DNA from: Streptomyces humi
Lineage (GTDB): Bacteria; Actinomycetota; Actinomycetes; Streptomycetales; Streptomycetaceae
Assembly (NCBI RefSeq): GCF_001005085.2
Contig: NZ_LBMU02000029.1
Location: 62,001 to 126,000, forward strand
Reading direction: 5' to 3'
DNA: 64,000 bases
This document shows, piece after piece, positions 60,095 through 64,000 of the stretch (its first letter is position 1; each line of letters begins with the position of its first letter). A program made the translations under genes and the position numbers. A model generated the notes under the pieces. That model was not told the DNA's origin. It did no database searches and saw only the letters and a program-made list of their open reading frames with translations.

Positions 60095-60155
60095 GTTAAC
60101 TCACGTCGTGATCTAAGCCATGAGTGAACTCGAGAGCCCTGAGTGAACCAGAGAG
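60095..60155. promoter_or_regulatory. TGAGTGAAC-type repeats in the GH30/GH3 divergent promoter
   Basis: TGAGTGAAC at 60121-60129 and 60140-60148, each followed after 2 nt by GAGAG, plus an inverted near-copy GTTAACTCA at 60095-60103. Three half-sites spaced about two helical turns apart between two divergent glycosidase genes suggest a shared repressor (LacI- or GntR-like). The factor is unknown. Confidence 0.6.
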
Positions 60156-60169
60156 TCGAGGGAAGGTCC

Positions 60170-63100
60170 ATGCCAAGAACCGCCCTGCTCGTCTCCACCG
60201 CACTGCTCGCCGCTCTAGTACCCCTGTCGGCGGCCAGTGCCGCCGACGACCCCGCGCCGACCCCCGTGGACCGCTTCGAGGGCGAGGTCCCCTTCGCCTC
60301 CCAGCCCGCCGAGGGCATCTTCACCTGGGGAGGCGACAGCGACGACCCGCCCGCCCTGCGGTTCGCCGACCGCGCCGACGCCCCGGAGGGCGCCAAGGTG
60401 CTCTCCGGGACCTACGACATCAGCGGCTACGGCGGCTTCAGCCACGACTTCGCCGCCACCGAACCCGCCCACGACTGGTCCGCCCACAAGGGCATCCGCT
60501 TCTGGTGGGACGGCCAGGACAACGGCAAGAAGACCGCCTTCGAGATCAAGGACGGCGGCAGCAACGGCGAGGCCTCGGAGCTGTGGACGACGTCCTTCAC
60601 CGACGACTTCTCCGGCTGGAAGCAGATCGAGATCCCGTTCACCGACTTCGTCTACCGCACCGACTACCAGCCGGTCGGCGGCATCGACCACGTCCTCGGC
60701 CTCACCCAGATGTGGGGCTACGCGGTCACCCTCCCGGTCGGGGTCCAGGGGCAGTTCGCCATGGACGACGTGGAGCTGTACGGCAAGGCCGACCAGGCCC
60801 TGCGGGCCTCCGTCACCACCGACGCGGCCGTCTACCCCGTGACGGAGGGCGGCACGGCCTCGGTGAAGGTCACGGTCGCCACCACCGGCTCGGCCCCGAT
60901 CGACGACCCGGTGACGGTCACCTACGAGACGGCCGGCGGCACCGCCGAGTCCGGCAGGGACTACAGGCCCGTCTCCGGCACCCTCACCTTCCCGGCGGGC
61001 ACCGCCTCCGGCGCCACGCGGACCATCGAGGTGCCGACGCTGAAGGACCGGTCGGCCGAGTCCGCGGAGACCGTCCCGCTGAAGCTCACGGTCAGCGGCG
61101 CCAAGGCCCCCGCGGAGACCCCGCAGGTCGTCATCGACGCGCACGGACTGCCGTACCTGGACAGCAGGCTGCCCGTGCGGAAGCGGGTCGCGGATCTGCT
61201 CTCCCGGATGTCCCTGGCGGAGAAGGCCGGGCAGATGACCCAGGCCGAGCGCGGCGCCGTCGGCAACGGCGGTGACATCGCGGCCTACGACCTCGGCTCA
61301 CTCCTGTCCGGCGGCGGCTCGACCCCCACGCCCAACACGGCTGCCGCCTGGGCGAAGATGATCGACGGCTTCCAGCTGCGGGCGCAGGCCACCCGCTTCC
61401 AGATCCCGCTGATCTACGGCGTCGACGCCGTGCACGGCCACAACAACCTCGCCGGTGCCACGATCATGCCCCACAACATCGGCATCGGCGCCACCCGCGA
61501 CCCTCGACTCGCCGAGCGGACGGGCGCGGTGACGGCGGCCGAGGTCCGTGCCACCGGCATCCCCTGGGACTTCGCGCCCTGCCTCTGCGTCAGCCGCGAC
61601 GAACGCTGGGGCCGCTCCTACGAGTCCTTCGGTGAGGACCCGGCGCTGGTGAAGTCCATGGAGACGGTGATCCAGGGCCTCCAGGGGCGCGCGGACGGCC
61701 GTGACCTGAAGGACGACGACAAGGTGCTCGCCACCGCCAAGCACTTCGTCGGCGACGGCGGCACCGCGTACGGCTCCTCCACGACCGGCTCGTACACCGT
61801 CGACCAGGGCGTCACCACGGTCACCCGGCAGCAGCTGGAGGCGATCCACCTGGCGCCGTTCCAGACGGCCGTGGACCGGGGCGTCGGCACGGTCATGCCG
61901 TCGTACTCCTCGCTGGACATCGTCGGCGACGGCCAGGGCCCGGTGAAGATGCACGCCCGTGCCGACATGATCAACGGGGTGCTGAAGGACCGGATGGGCT
62001 TCAAGGGCTTCGTGATCAGCGACTGGAACGCCATCGACCAGCTGCCCGGCGACTACCCGGCACACGTCCGTACGGCCGTGAACGCGGGCGTCGACATGAT
62101 GATGGTCCCGTACAGCTACCAGGACTTCACCGCCACCCTGACCGCCGAGGTGAGGGCCGGCCGCGTCAGCGAGCGGCGCGTCGACGACGCGGTCTCCCGC
62201 ATCCTCACCCAGAAGTTCGAACTCGGCCTCTTCGAGCACCCCTACGCCGACACCTCCGGCGCCTCGAAGATCGGCTCCACCGCGCACCGGGCGGTGGCCC
62301 GCCAGGCGGCCGCCGAGTCGCAGGTGCTGCTGAAGAACTCCGCGAACGTACTGCCCCTGCGGAAGTCGCAGAAGGTGTACGTCGCCGGGTCCAACGCCGA
62401 CGACCTCGGCAACCAGACCGGCGGCTGGACCATCACCTGGCAGGGCCAGTCCGGCACCCACACCACCGGCACCACCATTCTCCAGGGCATGAGGAACGCC
62501 GGGGGAGACGTCACCTACTCCAAGGACGCCTCGGCGCCCACCTCCGGCTACGACGTGGGAGTGGTCGTCGTCGGCGAGACCCCGTACGCCGAGGGCGTCG
62601 GAGACGTCGGCAACGGCAACGACCTGGCCCTGTCCGCGGCCGACCAGGCCGCCGTGGACAAGGTGTGCGCGGCCATGAAGTGCGCGGTGCTGATCGTCTC
62701 CGGGCGGCCGCAGCTGATCGGCGACCGGCTCGGCGGGATCGACGCCCTGGTGGCGTCCTGGCTGCCGGGCACCGAGGGCGACGGCGTGGCCGACGTGCTC
62801 TACGGCAAGCGCGCCTTCACCGGGCAGCTCCCGGTCACCTGGCCGAAGTCCGAGGCGCAGCTGCCGATCAACGTGGGTGACGCGGCCTACGACCCGCAGT
62901 ACCCGTACGGCTGGGGCCTGACGACCCTGACGAAGGCCCCCAAGGGCGGCGAGGCGACCCTGCGGAAGCTCGGCAGGGCGGCGCGGACCGCCGAGCGGGC
63001 GGGCGCCGCCCCGGCGGGCCGCGAGCTGGTCGGCGAGGCCCGGCTGCTGGTCCAGGCGAAGGTGGGCCAGTCGATCACGGCGGCGGTCTCCAAGCCCTTC

Positions 63101-63181
63101 GCGGACGCCGACCACCTGCTGCTGACCGGGAAGTACGCGGCGGCGGTGGAGAAGCTGACGGAGGCGTACCGGGCCGCATAG
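60170..63181 (+). CDS. secreted GH3 beta-glucosidase/exo-glucanase with N-terminal accessory domains
   Basis: 1003 aa from ATG 60170 (GGGAAGG, 5 nt). Signal peptide to about 25 (LSAASAADD). A CBM11-like jelly-roll (about 35-215; SGYGGFSHDFAATEPAHDWSAHKGIRFWW), a Calx-beta-like domain (about 222-325; AESGRDYRPVSGTLTF), then the GH3 (alpha/beta)8 and (alpha/beta)6 domains (about 330-940). Nucleophile Asp618 in GFKGFVISDWNAIDQLP; KHFVGDGGT and SYSSLD are typical of plant-like exo-beta-1,3/1,4-glucanases. Releases glucose from beta-glucans. Divergent from GH30, suggesting joint induction. Confidence 0.92.
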   Translation: MPRTALLVSTALLAALVPLSAASAADDPAPTPVDRFEGEVPFASQPAEGIFTWGGDSDDPPALRFADRADAPEGAKVLSGTYDISGYGGFSHDFAATEPAHDWSAHKGIRFWWDGQDNGKKTAFEIKDGGSNGEASELWTTSFTDDFSGWKQIEIPFTDFVYRTDYQPVGGIDHVLGLTQMWGYAVTLPVGVQGQFAMDDVELYGKADQALRASVTTDAAVYPVTEGGTASVKVTVATTGSAPIDDPVTVTYETAGGTAESGRDYRPVSGTLTFPAGTASGATRTIEVPTLKDRSAESAETVPLKLTVSGAKAPAETPQVVIDAHGLPYLDSRLPVRKRVADLLSRMSLAEKAGQMTQAERGAVGNGGDIAAYDLGSLLSGGGSTPTPNTAAAWAKMIDGFQLRAQATRFQIPLIYGVDAVHGHNNLAGATIMPHNIGIGATRDPRLAERTGAVTAAEVRATGIPWDFAPCLCVSRDERWGRSYESFGEDPALVKSMETVIQGLQGRADGRDLKDDDKVLATAKHFVGDGGTAYGSSTTGSYTVDQGVTTVTRQQLEAIHLAPFQTAVDRGVGTVMPSYSSLDIVGDGQGPVKMHARADMINGVLKDRMGFKGFVISDWNAIDQLPGDYPAHVRTAVNAGVDMMMVPYSYQDFTATLTAEVRAGRVSERRVDDAVSRILTQKFELGLFEHPYADTSGASKIGSTAHRAVARQAAAESQVLLKNSANVLPLRKSQKVYVAGSNADDLGNQTGGWTITWQGQSGTHTTGTTILQGMRNAGGDVTYSKDASAPTSGYDVGVVVVGETPYAEGVGDVGNGNDLALSAADQAAVDKVCAAMKCAVLIVSGRPQLIGDRLGGIDALVASWLPGTEGDGVADVLYGKRAFTGQLPVTWPKSEAQLPINVGDAAYDPQYPYGWGLTTLTKAPKGGEATLRKLGRAARTAERAGAAPAGRELVGEARLLVQAKVGQSITAAVSKPFADADHLLLTGKYAAAVEKLTEAYRAA

Positions 63182-63215
63182 GAAATGTCCGCAAAGGGAG
63201 GCTTCGGGTAATTTC

Positions 63216-63251
63216 GAAGCATGAAGGCCGTGCGAAGCATGAAGGCCGTGC
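63216..63251 (+). repeat. 18-bp tandem duplication spanning a start codon
   Basis: GAAGCATGAAGGCCGTGC occurs twice in tandem (63216-63233, 63234-63251), giving two in-frame ATGs and the N-terminus MKAVRSMKAVRRT. A GCTTCG/CGAAGC hairpin (63201-63220) lies between the GGGAGG ribosome site (63196-63201) and the first ATG. Confidence 0.85.
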
Positions 63252-64000
63252 GACGGACCCGAAGCCTCCCGGCGCTGCTGCTGGCCGTGCTGGCGCTGCT
63301 CGTGGCGACCGTGGGCGCCCCGCCGGCCACGGCGGCCACCGGCGTCTCGACGATCGCCGACGCCCTGCGCAGGAGCCCGGTGTACGTCGACCCGGCGGCC
63401 GCCGCCCAGCTGTCCACGGCCGAGGCCGACACCCTGGCCCGGCAGATCAAGGACGCGGACCGACCGCTGTTCATCGCCGTCCTGCCGGCCGGCTACCCCA
63501 CCCGGAACCTCTTCACCGACCTGCGCACCGCCACCGGGATCACCGGCCTGTACGCCGTGCGGCTCGGCGACCGCTTCGACGCCCGCGCCGACGCCGCCGT
63601 CCTGCCCCGCACGGCCGTGCAGAACCTGGTCACCAGCGTCCAGGGCGAGACCACCGGGGCCCAGCTGACCGACTTCACCGACCGCGCGCTGGCCAACATG
63701 GGCGGCAGGGCGCCCGCGTCCTGGGGCGGCGGCGCCACGGGCGGCTCCGGGGTGTCCAGTACGGCACTGATCGCGCTCGGAGCGGTCGTGGTGGCCGGCG
63801 GAGCGGGCGCGTACGCCCTGGTCCGGCGCAACCGCCGACGCCACGAGGAGGTGCGGCGGGCCGCGCTGGACCGGCTCCGGGTGGTCGTGGACGAGGACAT
63901 CACCGCGTTCGGCGAGGAACTGGACCGGCTCGACTTCCATCCGGCCGAGTCCGGCGCCGACGACGCGATGCGCGCCGACTACGAACGCGCCCTGAACGCC
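63221..64000 (+). CDS. secreted or membrane protein of unknown function (C-terminus beyond window)
   Basis: 260 codons in the window; the gene continues past the edge. Start ATG 63221 or the duplicated ATG 63239. Signal peptide (SLPALLLAVLALLVATVGAPPATAATG), an extracellular alpha/beta-like region (about 40-150: VYVDPAAAAQLSTAEADTLARQI, LFIAVLPAGYP, ITGLYAVRLGDRFDARADAAVL), a Gly-rich linker, a membrane helix (STALIALGAVVVAGGAGAYALV, about 180-205) and the start of a charged cytoplasmic or coiled-coil region (RRRHEEVRRAALDRLRVVVDEDITAFGEELDRL). Layout resembles TPM-domain or related actinobacterial membrane proteins, but I do not recognise the family. Confidence 0.7.
   Translation, partial: MKAVRSMKAVRRTRSLPALLLAVLALLVATVGAPPATAATGVSTIADALRRSPVYVDPAAAAQLSTAEADTLARQIKDADRPLFIAVLPAGYPTRNLFTDLRTATGITGLYAVRLGDRFDARADAAVLPRTAVQNLVTSVQGETTGAQLTDFTDRALANMGGRAPASWGGGATGGSGVSSTALIALGAVVVAGGAGAYALVRRNRRRHEEVRRAALDRLRVVVDEDITAFGEELDRLDFHPAESGADDAMRADYERALNA

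Overview
The window is about 72-73% GC by eye, with strong third-position G/C bias, frequent GTG starts, GGAGG-type ribosome sites and a single in-frame TTA codon. It is chromosomal DNA of a Streptomyces or close relative. From memory, the order ligA, GGDEF/EAL gene, gatCAB, ilvBNC, serA, proline catabolism, leuB, ilvE, urease-like genes, cimA matches the core region of the S. coelicolor chromosome around SCO5490-SCO5530. I could not check this.

Layout. 1-2101 (minus strand): a compact operon P450 - 28-codon peptide gene - second P450 (cut by the window edge). This is the best candidate for an undescribed system, a P450-tailored ribosomal peptide (RiPP) whose C-terminus reads FWYLYHHI. 2348-8026: a core MetE-like protein, NAD-dependent DNA ligase and a membrane GGDEF-EAL protein carrying the TTA codon. 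8195-8370: a 176-bp MITE-like inverted-repeat element just upstream of gatC. 8410-11975: gatC-gatA-small protein-gatB. 12032-21657: a methyltransferase, small membrane proteins, an acetyltransferase, a 63-aa basic peptide, a large LAL-type LuxR regulator, a PQQ-type sugar dehydrogenase lipoprotein, an aldo/keto reductase and a 2-hydroxyacid dehydrogenase. 21763-25062: a second c-di-GMP protein with an intact GGDEF but a degenerate EAL domain.

25096-30652 is the branched-chain amino-acid and serine block: ilvB with a leader peptide and attenuator, ilvN, ilvC, serA. leuB (39304) and ilvE (40596) follow, and cimA (56017) has its own attenuator-like leader, so most of isoleucine/valine/leucine synthesis lies within 32 kb. 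Between them are an MFS drug exporter with a TetR repressor, a PucR-type regulator divergent from the proline dehydrogenase/P5C dehydrogenase pair, a Tat-exported purple-acid-phosphatase-like enzyme and a 43-aa gene.

41999-55732: a 1424-aa secreted GH87-type alpha-1,3-glucanase, a membrane protein of unknown function, a KamA-type radical SAM enzyme, an NCS1 permease, then fused UreAB, a divergent UreC without accessory genes, agmatine deiminase, a TetR regulator and an MHS-family transporter. These last five look like one nitrogen/agmatine unit. 58148-63181: divergent GH30 and GH3 secreted glycosidases sharing a repeat-rich promoter. With the GH87 enzyme they cover alpha-1,3-, beta-1,6- and beta-glucoside linkages, suggesting fungal cell-wall or glucan use. 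The window ends inside a gene for a secreted or membrane protein of unknown function.
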